A DNA stretch of 64,000 nucleotides from assembly GCF_009017415.1 (NCBI RefSeq), contig NC_092407.1:868001-932000 (forward strand), written 5' to 3'. Origin of the DNA: Aspergillus flavus (taxonomy: Eukaryota > Ascomycota > Eurotiomycetes > Eurotiales > Aspergillaceae). Shown in pieces: positions 44,680-56,485 of the stretch (its first letter is position 1; every line of letters starts with the position of its first letter). A program made the position numbers and the translations under genes. The notes below the pieces were generated by a model. It searched no databases. It worked only from the letters and a program-made list of their open reading frames with translations, and had not been told where the DNA came from.

Positions 44680-45367
44680 GCTAGGTATCTATATAGGGCA
44701 TGGGCCACCACCATGGTCGTCTCGAGATGAAGTTGTTCATAGATGGTATATATATAAGTACATTGGCATACACACCAGGTCATGTCCATCGTGTTATAGT
44801 GTCTGATGAGACAATATCCGATGTCATTGGCATCATTTCCATTCTGGTCGGTTTTCAAGGTGATTTCTTGTTGCTAAGGAGTGTCGGCTGTCGGGGCCGA
44901 CATTGCGGGGATTGATAACCCTAAATAGAATTGGAGCTAGTTTAGAGAAATTTAGAGGAAACATCGGCCTTAACGTATTCTGACGGTTGTATCTGGGCTG
45001 TATCTTCAATACCCGGTGTCATGTATAGAGACATACTGACATCGTCTCTTATTCAACATTCGTGCAACATGAGCGAGGTCTGAGTAGAATTGATATCTAG
45101 TTAGATGGTTGCTTCATATATTGGCTGGAGACTAGAATAGAAAAGTCTTCCGTATACACTCACTCTTTTCCTCGCATTGTGGATCAGCAGCAGATCACGC
45201 AATTTAGTGGCCCACCCCCGCAATCACAACTAGTGCTGGGCCAATTAAACTATCCACGGTGCTGCTACATATCTGCAAGCAATCCTGAATAATGGAATGC
45301 CCCTTACCATCCACCATTGATATTACAAACTATACCACATCAGAATCGATACGACGTGGCTACTCCC
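44680..45367. promoter_or_regulatory. divergent promoter, sugar transporter / double zinc-cluster regulator
   Basis: 688 bp shared by two outward genes. A TA-rich stretch at about 44748-44760 (TATATATATA on the minus strand) is the likely core for the transporter. CCG/CGG triplets near 44890-44905 (gtcggggccgac, itself an inverted repeat GTCGG-GGC-CGAC-like element) could bind a zinc-cluster protein. Confidence 0.45.
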
Positions 45368-47602
45368 ATGATAGCAGGATCGAATCAGAGACACAGGACG
45401 TGTCAGCAGTGTAGACTAAGAAAGGTGATCAAAACCTCAAGCTTGTGTACAATCAAGCTCATCTTCGCATAGGTCCGCTGCGATGGGCGAAGAGGCATTT
45501 GTGGCAACTGCGACCGACTTCAGTTCGCCTGCTCCTTTCAAAACCTGGACTCATCGTCTCCTGCACTAGAAAGGCCGGAGCGGCTTCGAGCTCGACAGGC
45601 ATGTAGTCGTTGTCATTCCTTGAAAGTTCGCTGTAGTGGGCATCTCCCTGCATGTCTCCGTTGCCAAAAGCGAGGAAGGGAGTGTGTCTATTCCTCTAGC
45701 CCACTGAAGACTGGGAGCGCGGATGGAAGAAAAGGTCCTACGGATGCTCCGCAGCGGTCTTCGGAGCAAGGGAAGCGGACAAATGCTGAGCCTGGGACAA
45801 ACATTATGTGGGTGAATCTTATGTGCTCACTCTCTTCAACCAATGCCACTGACAGACTCAGTGCGGATACCTTCAGAAACCCGGACAATACAGAGATCCA
45901 AATAGCCCTGGATATTTTCTTTGAGCGCATCTATCCCCTTCCGGGATATGCCTTTCTGCACCGCGCCTCACTGTATGACCGGTTCCACCGAGGACAGGCC
46001 GATCAGAGCCTCCTTCTGTCTATTATCGCTATTTCAATCTCTTTAACAGAGACAGACTCGTCGATGCGTGAGTACGCGGCCCAATGCCTAAAAAGGGCAG
46101 AACAGCTCATCATTAACAACCTCTCACAACCGTCTATTATTCGAACCCAGGCTTTACTTTTGATAGTGAGGTGTATGATGTGCCTTGGGGAGTATTCCTC
46201 TGCATTTCCGCTTGTGTCTCTACTTTCTCGGTTCGCCTTTAGTTTACGATTGAATTACGACAACCAGAGAGTTTGCTTTCTGGCCCGGGAGGCTCGTCGC
46301 CGTCTGATGTGGGCTATCTATATGCTTGACCAAACGTGGGCTGCGGGCCTGCTGGAATTCACCACCTGTCCAGTAGATGCTATCTATGTTGGTCTTCCGT
46401 GTCCTGAAGAGACATGGGAGTTGGATGTTTGTCCGGAGACGGATGTGCAACTCAAATCACAGACTAAGCTTCCTGGATTACTAGCAGCAAATGTTGGCGT
46501 GTGTTATCTAAGGGACAAGGTTCTGCGGTACGTATGCTAGTTGATCTTATGATGTGAGCGTACTGGGTTGCTAAGATATTTAGTCATGCAAAGCGATTTG
46601 CCGCCAGCAGTTGCAGTGCGACTGAGATATTGTATGGGATACGAGAACTTGAAACCGAGTTAGGGCAGTTTTATCTCCGACTACCCCCATCAAGTGCCTA
46701 TTCAGAGAGGAATCTTAGACTCCGTGCTCATTCACCCTGGCTTCCTAGGTTTATTCTTCTACATGTCCTTTGGCACCAGTGCTACTGTGATCTGTATCGC
46801 TGTATTACTAGCGGGCTAATCGAGTCTGTCCCGGCATCCACCTTGAATCAATTCGACCCTGTGTTTGTTCTCAAATGTCGGGAACAGTGTACACACCACG
46901 CTGTACAGATTGCAAGTATTATTACCTCGCTGATCGATCTCAGGCTGGAGATCTCAGTCCTTCCACTGGACATGGCTGTCTGTGCGTACCAGTGCATACG
47001 CCTCCTCGTCTATGGACAGAGGATATATGGGCATAAGATACCAGTATCTCGTGAGAGGGTCGAGCAGTATCAACGGTCATGTTTGCAAACCATACAGACT
47101 GTAGCTCGGACTTCACCCTCAGTCCAGACAATTGTAAGCTAGTCGCCAGTTGGCAGGCAAAGTGAGTAACTGACAGATTTAGGAGCGTGACCTGAAAGAT
47201 CTGATCGATGAAACTCAAGATCAGAACGCTCACCCGGAGAACCGTCATAGGAACATCCAACAGCAAGGTCCTCGTCAGATTCTCTCAATTCACAGCTTGA
47301 TAGCTAGGTCGGAATTTGTTGATGACAGCGAGGAACTTGCATTCCAGGATGCACATGCTGGCGACAACGCATCTGTCTATCAGAAGGATAACCACGAATA
47401 CAGCGGACCACTAGACACGTTAGGGCTGCCGTCTCCACTGCCCAGTTTCGACTCTGTAGAGGGTATGACACCAGGCCCAACCATGACAAGTCAGATGTGG
47501 CTACAGGGCCCCAATGCATTCGAGGGGGCATGGGACGAACCCGGAATTGGATTTGATTTAATTCGGCAGATGCAGTGGGATGGTATGGGGTACTTTGGTT
47601 GA
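45368..47602 (+). CDS. transcription factor with two tandem Zn2Cys6 clusters
   Basis: Nuclear regulator with an unusual N-terminus. Exons 45368-45424, 45473-46527, 46584-47133 and 47183-47602 join in phase to 693 aa. Cluster 1 is C12-C15-C22-C29-C32-C39. Its coding is interrupted by the first intron directly after RLRK, the classical intron place in this family. Cluster 2 is C63-C66-C73-C80-C83-C90. Both have the same spacing, 2-6-6-2-6. The rest has the fungal-specific transcription factor domain: FFERIYPLPGYAFLHRASLY, SLLLSIIAISIS, RRRLMWAIYMLDQTWAAGL, then an acidic C-terminus. Leaving out exon 1 would hide cluster 1 and give a normal-looking factor, so automatic models may miss it. Divergent from the sugar transporter. 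Confidence 0.88.
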
Positions 47603-48091
47603 TATAATTTGGCACTCTGATGTCGTTCAAGTTCGATGATACCTAGAAGTTGAATATGGTGTAGTATCTCGTCTCTAGCTATTCCTGGAAGTCATTTATC
47701 GTGAAGAATATATGCTCGTTTTATCCTCACTTTAATACCCTATTCCGCAGTCGTGAGCAATTGTGTCCCAGCGGCTTCAGAACTCGGATATCCTCGACCA
47801 CTCCTTGAAACGCCGCGTACTTTACCTTAGTAGTCCTGCTCGTGCTATAAGATTTAGGAGGAATGCTGAGCGGTCGTCACATGAACTTTAATAAAGTGCA
47901 GATGGTGCCATCAGGTGGATATTTGACGCTGCACTTCTCGTCTCCACCCCCGACAACCGACAATCGGCAGACCGACAGCCGATATCCTATGCATGCATTC
48001 CAGCAACCCTAACCACATATATGCTTAAAAATACCACCCACCCCATACACCATGTAGATACTTGAACAAACCCACTAAACAACACCACAAA
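47603..48091. other. intergenic / sulfatase promoter
   Basis: 489 bp. At 47955-47980 the element ACCGACAATCGGCAGACCGACAGCCG shape recurs as CCGAC/GACCGAC repeats, possible regulatory repeats. The leader before 48092 is rich in ACAAC and CAAC. Confidence 0.4.
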
Positions 48092-49642
48092 ATGACAGTA
48101 ACAACAGCAACAACCAAGATGCCCTCCAAAAACCCCAACCTCGTAATCTTCATGCCCGACCAACTCCGCTACGACAGCCTCTCCTGCACCTCGACCCCCA
48201 AAACCACCTTCCTCAAAACCCCCAATATCTCCTCTTTCGCATCGCGAGGCACCCTATTCACAAACTGCTTCACCCAAGCCTCCGTCTGCTCGCAATCCCG
48301 CTGCAGCATGTTCACCGGAACCTACCCACACGTCAGCGGCCACCGCAGTCTCGAAAACCTCATCAAACCCTGGGAACCCAACCTCTTCCGCAGTCTGAAA
48401 GAAAACGGCTACCACGTCGCCTGTCTCGCACCCCGCGGAGATACTTTCGCGCCGACAGTGACAGAGCTCTCCGTAGACGAATACGGGTTCCTCGAGACAC
48501 CCGACTTCGTACCCCGGTTCTCGGGCAGTCGGCCCAGTGACGAGAAAGATGAGAGTATCTGGGGTCGACTGTTTTACAAGGGCTTGAGGAATGCGAAAGA
48601 AGCGAGTGATTATGATGATGCTGTTGTGAGGTCTGCGTTGAGGTGGCTTGAGTGTCCGCCCCAGGATAAGCCCTGGGTGCTCTTTATGCCGTTGATTTTC
48701 CCGCATTGTCCGTTTCAGGTTGAAGAGCCTTATTTTTCGCTCTATGAGAGGGATATCATCCCCGAGCCTGGGGCTGTCCCGGGGGAGAAGACGGGGTATG
48801 AACCGCGGTATATGCGGGTGATTCGGGAGCGGTATGGGACTGGGCGGGCGACACCGGAGATCTGGCGGGAGCTGAAGGCGACGTATTATGGGATGATATC
48901 GAGACTGGATGATCAGTTTGGACGGGTCGTTGGGAGATTAGATGAATTGGGGCTGTGGGATGAGACCATTACGATGTTTTTCACGGATCATGGTGAGTAT
49001 CTAGGTGATCATGGGTTGATTGAGAAGTGGCCGTCTGGGCTATCTGACTCGCTTGTGCACGAGCCGTTGATTATTGCCGGTGGAGGATTGCCCAAGGGCC
49101 AGGTTTATACCGGCATGGCGGAGATGGTGGATCTCGTGCCCACTGTTCTCGAGCTTTGTGGTATACCCGAGCAGTTTCCGCATAATGGGCGGTCGTTGGT
49201 TCCTGTTCTGCGGGATCCGAGTTTGGGGCATAAGGAGTATGCGTTTAGTGAGGGTGGGTTCTTGACGGCTGAGGAACCGTTGCTGGAACAGGCTCCTTAT
49301 CCGTATGATATCAAGGCTGCGTTGCAGCATGAGGATACTACGCTTGTTGGGAAGGCGGTTAGTATTCGTTCGGTGGAGTGGACGTATGTCTACCGGTTGT
49401 ATGAGCCTGCGGAGCTGTATCATCGGCAACGCGATCCGGAGGAAATGTATAATCTGGCCGCGGAGCCGAAGTATGTGCCTGTCGCTAGAATGTTGGAGGC
49501 GGAGGTATTGAGGTGGTTAGTTGAGTCGTCGGACTTTTTGCCTTGGGCGAAGGATACGAGGTTTCCTGAGGTGAAGCTCAAGTCGCCGAAAGAGCAGTTG
49601 GAGGAACGATTGCGAAAGAGAGATTCTGGAGAGAGAAATTAG
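48092..49642 (+). CDS. sulfatase family hydrolase with CSQSR active site
   Basis: Type I sulfatase (alkaline-phosphatase superfamily) hydrolysing sulfate esters; predicted cytosolic, as no signal peptide is seen. Single exon, 516 aa from the ATG at 48092 (CAAAATGA context); Met10 at 48119 is an alternative. Metal-site residues: PDQLR near residue 23, and TDHGEYLGDHG near residue 300. The sulfatase box at residues 66-70 is C-S-Q-S-R followed by CSMFTGTYPHVSGH. The Cys that becomes formylglycine and the Arg are present, but the usual Pro is Gln. The tail has LYHRQRDPEEMYNLA, typical of bacterial and fungal arylsulfatases. Codon use shifts from A/C-rich to G-rich along the gene. The substrate may be an aryl or alkyl sulfate. 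Confidence 0.9.
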   Translation: MTVTTATTKMPSKNPNLVIFMPDQLRYDSLSCTSTPKTTFLKTPNISSFASRGTLFTNCFTQASVCSQSRCSMFTGTYPHVSGHRSLENLIKPWEPNLFRSLKENGYHVACLAPRGDTFAPTVTELSVDEYGFLETPDFVPRFSGSRPSDEKDESIWGRLFYKGLRNAKEASDYDDAVVRSALRWLECPPQDKPWVLFMPLIFPHCPFQVEEPYFSLYERDIIPEPGAVPGEKTGYEPRYMRVIRERYGTGRATPEIWRELKATYYGMISRLDDQFGRVVGRLDELGLWDETITMFFTDHGEYLGDHGLIEKWPSGLSDSLVHEPLIIAGGGLPKGQVYTGMAEMVDLVPTVLELCGIPEQFPHNGRSLVPVLRDPSLGHKEYAFSEGGFLTAEEPLLEQAPYPYDIKAALQHEDTTLVGKAVSIRSVEWTYVYRLYEPAELYHRQRDPEEMYNLAAEPKYVPVARMLEAEVLRWLVESSDFLPWAKDTRFPEVKLKSPKEQLEERLRKRDSGERN

Positions 49643-50000
49643 ATGTAATGTCATGGTAGTTGGTTTCGAATCATTATTGTACGGACTAATGTAGGGTGAT
49701 ATACCCCATTCACCCCTGTATGTGCGATAATGATATTTGGGAAGGGGGAGGGGAGGATTTCGCATGTCTGCTGCATTTGCAAGGAAAAGACCTCCATTGA
49801 AATACTACCGTATCTACATCATGCATAGCTGACACTAAGGCGCACGCATAGATCAACAGCGAAATGGGAATTCCAGTAGAAGTCATATGTCATTGCTTTT
49901 GGTTATCCGATACTGCCTTGATAGTGTTTTGAATCTGGACTGACCCATAAGGTGCACATTCTTATGGGAAGTAAGCTAGAGACTTTCATTGAGTTCCTCC
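49643..50000. other. convergent intergenic region
   Basis: Between the sulfatase and NLR pseudogene 3' ends; nothing recognised. Confidence 0.5.
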
Positions 50001-53000
50001 CTAAAGAACCGCCTTCGTAGTCATTGATGAGATCCAAGTCGGCCAGAACATGAAGACTAGTATCACTGCAATAGATCCTACTGAACTTGATATGTTATGC
50101 TTGAGCGGCACATTGGAGATGGGGTTGAACTCACCAAAAAGCGACATGAAGACATAACTTGAATTTACCGGATTCGCGGGATCATGTTGCACAGATGCTC
50201 TCCTCAAGGAACACTTCTCTGCTAACATTAAGAGCTCCGTCTTCTCGTCTTTGAGGTGAAGGTATTCAATTAGATCCTTAAGGCAAAGTTTGTAACCTCT
50301 GGTGGCAGCAAATTTGATCAGTGATACATAAACACCATGGCTGAGTATGATATTTCGCTTCATGCCTCCAAAGGCAAAGTCCACCGTTTTACACTTCAGT
50401 GGCTGTATTGGTTCGCTGTAAATCCGTTTTAGTGTTATGCAGAAATCGGGAGATGCCCCCAAGTTGAGAAACAGTTCGATGGTGTCAGATAACAACTCTG
50501 AGGTCTCCCTTGAATCGTAACGTTGACGATTAATTGAGCCAATCAAGGGATGAGCCGTTAAATCCAGGAGGAAGAGCTCCCAAAATGTCAGTGGTTGAAG
50601 CTCGCACAGTGTATTTGGAGGGTGGGTAATGGTCTGTGGCGAAAGCCCTCGTTGAAGGAGAACTTGCGACACCTTGTCGCCAGCGCAGACTATTTTTCCG
50701 ACTTTGTAACTGTCTTGAAGAGTCTCAGGGGATCTTCCAAGTTTCCAAGCTATGTATCAATCCCCTGGAGTACTGCTAGCAACATAGAATGATGCAGACC
50801 ACCATTGAGAGTATACCACATTCATTAATTGCTCAAGTGCTTCCCGGAAGCCATAAGGAGCAGGGTCGGAGCCCTCCTTAGACTTCTTGAGGAGAAATTG
50901 CATACCTACAAACGATATTTTATTTTGTTTTTGATGATGTGATTGATCCAGACAGAAACAGATATTTGGAAGAAATAGCCGCAGGAGAGTCAGGTCGCAG
51001 TCGAAACCTTCCAGGTGGAGGCTCAACTTGGATTTATCTACAGGACGTTCAAGGATTTCGACGACAGAACGGTGTGTAAAGGTAATGAAATTGGTATTAT
51101 GATCACAGAATAACCAATTAAGGAGAGGGCGATCCGGCGGTTCCTCTCTAGACTCTACCAAACCCTTGCAGTATCCGTTGAGCCTCTTGCGTGCCCCCTC
51201 CATTCGTGTCGACCTTGTCTTTGAGTCCATCGGAGCGCATGGCAAGTCGGCCTTTAAAATAAAATCCGGATCTCTGTCGAGCTCTTCTAAGAAGGAATAT
51301 GTGGATAGGTTTAAGCCATTTACCCTACCGTCCGAATTAATATCCTTCGCCCTTAAGACGAGTTGAAAAGTCTGGTACGCCTTCTGACGGATTGACGGTT
51401 TAATGGAATTGAGCAGATGGTCAAGAAGACTTTCCAGCTCGTCTGGCAATGACTTGAGCTCCATTCAAGCTCTCTGAGGATGCAACCGTCCTCAATTTGT
51501 TCGCGAAGGGACTTGACGACCAGCGCTACCCAAAGGAAAATACCTCTCGCCCTTCGAACAATACGTGAGATAAGGCGTTCCTTCGTCTGATGATCGACGT
51601 CCTTCATTTTATCTTCCACATATCTTTCCATGTCTAATCTTGTAAGATCTTGAATCCTGATCCTTCTGTCTGGCGGAAACCCATTAAGAAACACATTATA
51701 CTCTCTGCTCGAGACACAGATCTTCACACCTTCAGGAGCTATATCAGTCCAGCTCCAGAGCATTTCAACCATGGTTTTAAAATCATCTTGATTCGTCTCC
51801 TGATATTCATCGAGACCGTCGATGAAGAAGCAGAAGCGACACTTATGATAAAGAGCACCGTCTTCTATCGACCGTCTGAATGCCTCACGGATCTCGTTCG
51901 GCTGGAACTCAAGCTTGGACGGAACGCTGAATGGCCCGCCGTACACCTGATCCCAGTGCTTTGGGAAGACAACGGTAATGAGATCAGGGCATTGTGCAAG
52001 TAGGTCATGAAGAATAGATTGTAACAAGCCCTTTATGGAATTTTGTAGCTCGTGTCCCGGTTTCCAAAAGAAAAAGCTCGCAAAGACGAGCTTTCGATCG
52101 CCTGTGAGTAACTGTTAGAGCCGTGCTTCTTTTTGTAACCTAAGGTTATATAGAATTGCTGATATTATGGAAATGAATAGCATACCTGCCCAATGCTCCA
52201 ATTCCTGCCTAGTCTGTGGGTGATTATAAAGAAACTTCATAAGTGTTGACTTTCCAGACCCTAATTTTCCGGTGATGTGAAATATCCCCTGGCCGCGAGA
52301 TAGCCAGTCCTTGAACAATCGAGCAGCGACATCCCGTTTATACTCTGGAATATGATCACGACAGTTATCATGTTCAGTTCCAGGCGTTGATTTCTCTTCA
52401 AACATCCACCTAAAGGTCTGCTGGTGAGCTTCGACAGCGTTAATTCTTCGGCGCATAGCACGAAAAGCAAGAGCATTAAGTATTCGCTGTTGGGCCATCC
52501 TTTTCGCAGCATTTTCCGAGAGGCCTAGGAGTTGCCGTAGTTGCTGCTGAGTGTCCTTTCCGAGTGAGGAGGCCTGAACACCCTGACGGAGCTGCAGAAT
52601 GTGGGATTGGAGCATATTTAGGCGAGTCCCATTATCATCATTCATATATACTAAGCTGTCGAGCTTATCGTTGATTTCGGACCTATGTGGCTGTCAGTTC
52701 TATCAACATGATGGGATTTTTTCTTCAAGTCCCCTCTTTAATGCACAATGACGTTATTACAATACCCTCCGCTACATGGGACGAAGAAACCCTACCTCGA
52801 CATATAGCTCAGCTGCAACTCCAGTTGCTTTCTGTAGGCATTGAGCCTCGTTTTCTTCTCCGATAACTGACGTTCGTTTTATTTGAGCTTCATAACAAAG
52901 CCCATATATTGTCTTTTGGATGAAGGATCTTTCGGTTTTATCTTGCCCAGGAGGTCTATGATTTCTTCAGACACAGTTTTGCATCTTTCCGCGAGACGAC

Positions 53001-53310
53001 AAAGAGCCTTCTCATGTTCATTCTGAAGGGCCTTATCTGTCTGGAGGGTCATGCATAGCCGCTGTAGTTCGGATACTGTAACATCAATAGCCTCTGTCTC
53101 TTCCTTCGCTTTGGCTTGTTGAGCACCTTGGATGATCTTTCTCCCGAAATCGATGGAAGTTATTATGCTGGAGACGAGCTCGACTATTGTGATTGGATCT
53201 ATTTCGGTACCAAGCGTGAGCTGATCACTTAGGCAGAGGAGAAACAACGGCCAGAAAAAAGAGCAGGGAGAAAAGATCTCAGAGCTCCGAAGATGAGAGG
53301 GAAAGGACAA
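50001..53310 (-). pseudogene. NACHT-domain NLR-like gene, disrupted
   Basis: Remnant of a fungal STAND/NLR-like incompatibility-type protein. Order on the minus strand: an N-terminal helical domain (about 53200-52700, IVELVSSIITSIDFGRKI), a NACHT with P-loop GKLGSGKSTLMKF (near 52240), CRFCFFIDGLDEYQ (Walker B, near 51830), CVSSREYNVF, RRARGIFLWVALVVKSL, a C-terminal DUF-like domain, and a final hydrophobic segment (IAVILVFMFWPTWI). Two introns (about 52795-52686 and 52185-52103) splice in phase. Lesions: an in-frame TAA at 52879-52881 where relatives have a Trp-containing stretch, a frameshift near 51465 inside an otherwise continuous region, and an in-frame TGA at 50757-50759. A functional split product is unlikely. 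Confidence 0.82.
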
Positions 53311-54253
53311 TGAGTACTGCCTAGCTACAGGTCACTGTTTCGGAAGCACTAACCAAAAGAATCGTGCAAGCACACCTACCATGGTATCGTTCTCATAAGT
53401 TTCATATTGCTAAAGAATTTGTGACTCTCTCCTCTCCCCTAATGGCTCAATCTGTAATGGGCCTCAGAACTGGGTTACATTTGACGCAGGCAATGCTGGG
53501 ATTATACACGTAGCCTGGCCTTGTGTAGCATCTCAAATCTCTCCGAATAGCTCCAAAATGGTGACTCAAGTCGTGAGTGATACAGAGGCTACGGGCTGGA
53601 CCCTTTGTCGGCCCATGCCGTTGTAGCCTGAGTATTCGTACGCCCATACCTCCTACATAACTTAGCAAACATGGATCAATGGTTGGGCATGAGGAGCTGC
53701 CTGACCGATATTGAGCTATGCACGAGAAAAAGTGTGACCTATATCTGACTAATAGGTCTTACGTGTTGATAGGCTCCAAGGAAGAGTTTACCCAATGTTG
53801 TACTACTGTAATAGCCACCAAAGAAATGGCATTGTTGGACGGCTATAATGGCGCGTTCCGGGAATTTGATTCAAGCTAGGCTTCAGTTTGCGTAACCCTA
53901 GCACACTAGCTCGATGGGTGATGCCATTGGGTGCAAAGTCTGGCGAATAATCTGGAGAGGTTGGGAGACTGTGGCATCGTTGACCTTTTAGGATCTGTAA
54001 ACTCTCCGATATGCTTTAGGTCATGTGGACGCTAGATCATGGAGACCAAGAGTTGCGCACCAGGTGACCTTCTTTCGTGTACCTTGTAGAAAACAACGGT
54101 TGGAATACCTGGATTACGTATTTGACCAATTACAGGATCGAAGGTTTCGATACGCAATGCCCTTGAGCGTGCTTGAGCATCATGCCATGTTAAACAGAAC
54201 AATTAATCTATATTCATTTTGAAACGCCTTCTATATACATCATAACCAAGTCA
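53311..54253. other. intergenic, no gene recognised
   Basis: Upstream of the NLR pseudogene and 3' of the transketolase gene. Short ORFs only. Confidence 0.5.
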
Positions 54254-56485
54254 TCACAGCTCAACAAACTCATGCTTCAAGAGTTCATCCTTCTCAACCT
54301 GTCCCAGATAACCGTGAACCTTCTCGGTCAAGGTATCAATGTCATAACCGAAGTACTTGTACGCCACCTTGCCAGGCAAACTGTGACCAAAGCGCTTAAT
54401 GCAGACGCCAGCGTCCGCATATCGCTCCCAGCCGTTAGGTGCATAAGGCTCGATAACAACAGCAGGAATACCACGGTGCCTCTGCAGAACAGAGCGCTTG
54501 TATTCGAGGGATTGTTGCTCGAACAAACGCTGGCAAGGGAAACTGACCACCCGCGCGACGACGCCCTTCTCCTTGAGCTTGTTGGCGACCTCCAGGGCGA
54601 AGGACAATTCTGCACCCACACCAATGAGGGTAACAGCTGCATTCTCGGCCTCTTCGAGGACATATGCACCGCGCGCGACACCGTCGCGAGAGGTTTGCTT
54701 CAATTGGGGCAGAGTGTGACGGGAAGTGGAGATGATGGTGGGTGTCTTCTTGGCTTCGATGGCGGCGATCCAGGCACCGGCGGTTTCTTCGCTATCACCC
54801 GGGCGGATATAGAGAAGGTTTGGCATGGCACGGTATAATGCGGCCAGTTCGATAGGCTGATGGGTCGGGCCATCCTCACCCATACCGATGGAGTCGTGTG
54901 TGGCGGCGTGGATGATCTGGAGGTGCTGCAATGCGCCCATGCGCACAGCGGGAGCAGCGTAGAGGTAGAACATGAAGAAGGATGAGGTGATGGGGATGAA
55001 GGTGTTAGGGGCATAGGCGGCCAAGCCGTTAGAGATAGCGCACATGGCGTGTTCACGCACACCATAGTGGATATAGCGACCGCCGTAGTTGCCGTTGATG
55101 CCGCAAGTGGTGCGCAGATCAGGCTAGAAAAGTCAGACGAGCTCAACTAATCGATTAGGGTTGGGATGACTTACGTGTTGGAAGTCTACCTTTCCAGGCC
55201 AGATCATGTTTACAGAGGGCGAGAGGTCAGCAGTGCCGACCATGAAGTTCTCAATCTCCTTAGCAATGGGGTTGAAGACCAAGCCAGACGAGGCTCGTGA
55301 AGCGGTAGGCTTCTCTGGGAAGCTGGCAGGGATCAGGTCCTTCCAGTTGGACGGCAACTCTCCGCTCATGCGGCGCTGGAATTCTGCGCCAAGCTCAGGG
55401 TATTGAGCGGTATATTGCTTCACAAGGTCCTTCCATTCCTGGACGAGAGATTCACCACGCGCAGGAAGATCTTCGAAAAACTTCCGTACCGTCTCTCCGA
55501 TAACAAAGTGCTCGTCCGGGTTGAACCCGTTCTCCTTCTTCATCTGCGCCACGTTGGGAGCTCCGAATGCAGCACCGTGGGCTGCGGCCTGACCGGCAAC
55601 ATTGCTACCAAGGCCAATGACTGTGCGGACGTTGATGAAGGTTGGCTTCTCTGTGGAGGCGCGAGCCTGTTCCAGAGCCCGCACAAGACCCTCGACATCG
55701 TAGCAACCGTCCTCGACGTCAATCACGTCCCACCCAGAAGCGCGCATCTTGCCGTTAATGTCTTCAGTGTTGGTCAGATCGACTGATCCATCACAGGTGA
55801 TTTGGTTGTTGTCGTAGATGATAGTCAGGTTGTTAAGCTTCAGATGACCCGCATACGAAATAGCTTCCAATCCAACACCCTCCTGTAGACACGCATCTCC
55901 AATCATACACCAGGTGTGGTTGTTTACAACATCGTATCCTGGTTGATTGAACTTCGCAGCCAAGTTCTTGGTCGCCATCGCCAAACCGACGGCGTTAGCA
56001 ACACCCTGACCCAGGGGTCCTGTAGTAACTTCGATGCCCTCGTGTTCGATCTCAGGGTGGCCAGGACAAAGTGCATCGACGCGATCCGAGTGGTAGGATT
56101 TGAGTTGGTCAAAGGTCATAGCCTTGTACCCGGTCAAGTGCAGGAAGGAGTACTGGAATAGACAGGTATGGCCATTCGAGAGAATAAAGCGATCGCGGTT
56201 GAAGAAATCGGGGGTGTGAGGAGCATAGCGCATCACATAGCGCCAGAGAGCGACACCGATAGCGGCCATACCGATGGCGCCACTAGAGGTTTGATGTCAG
56301 TATTCTGAATATTCAATGTCTGCTGGCTAAACATACCCAGGGTGACCTCCTCCGAACTGCTGGCATAAGTCCGAAATGAGCATACGGAATGTCTTCAACA
56401 CAATGTCATGGTCTTTGGACATTTGCTGAACCAGCGGCAGGGCAGATTTGCCGCTGCCGTTGATAGTAACCGGACCAACAGCCAT
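54254..56485 (-). CDS. transketolase family, dihydroxyacetone-synthase-like
   Basis: Thiamine-diphosphate enzyme. The best fit is dihydroxyacetone synthase (xylulose 5-phosphate + formaldehyde to dihydroxyacetone + glyceraldehyde 3-phosphate), but ordinary transketolase activity is possible. Exons 56485-56337, 56282-55175 and 55123-54254 give 708 aa. Motifs: GGGHPGGAIGM, DRFILSNGHTCL, GHPEIEHEGIEVTTGPLGQG, the TPP-binding GDACLQEG...YDNN, YGVREHAM with the catalytic Glu, FFMFYLYAAPAVRM, and THDSIGMGEDGPTHQPIE. The FFMFYLYAAPA block differs from the FNFVSYAAGA of housekeeping transketolases and resembles yeast dihydroxyacetone synthase. Unlike the yeast enzymes, the C-terminus (EFVEL) is not a clear peroxisomal signal. 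A TATAAATA box is 79 bp upstream. Divergent from a polyol dehydrogenase. Confidence 0.9.
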
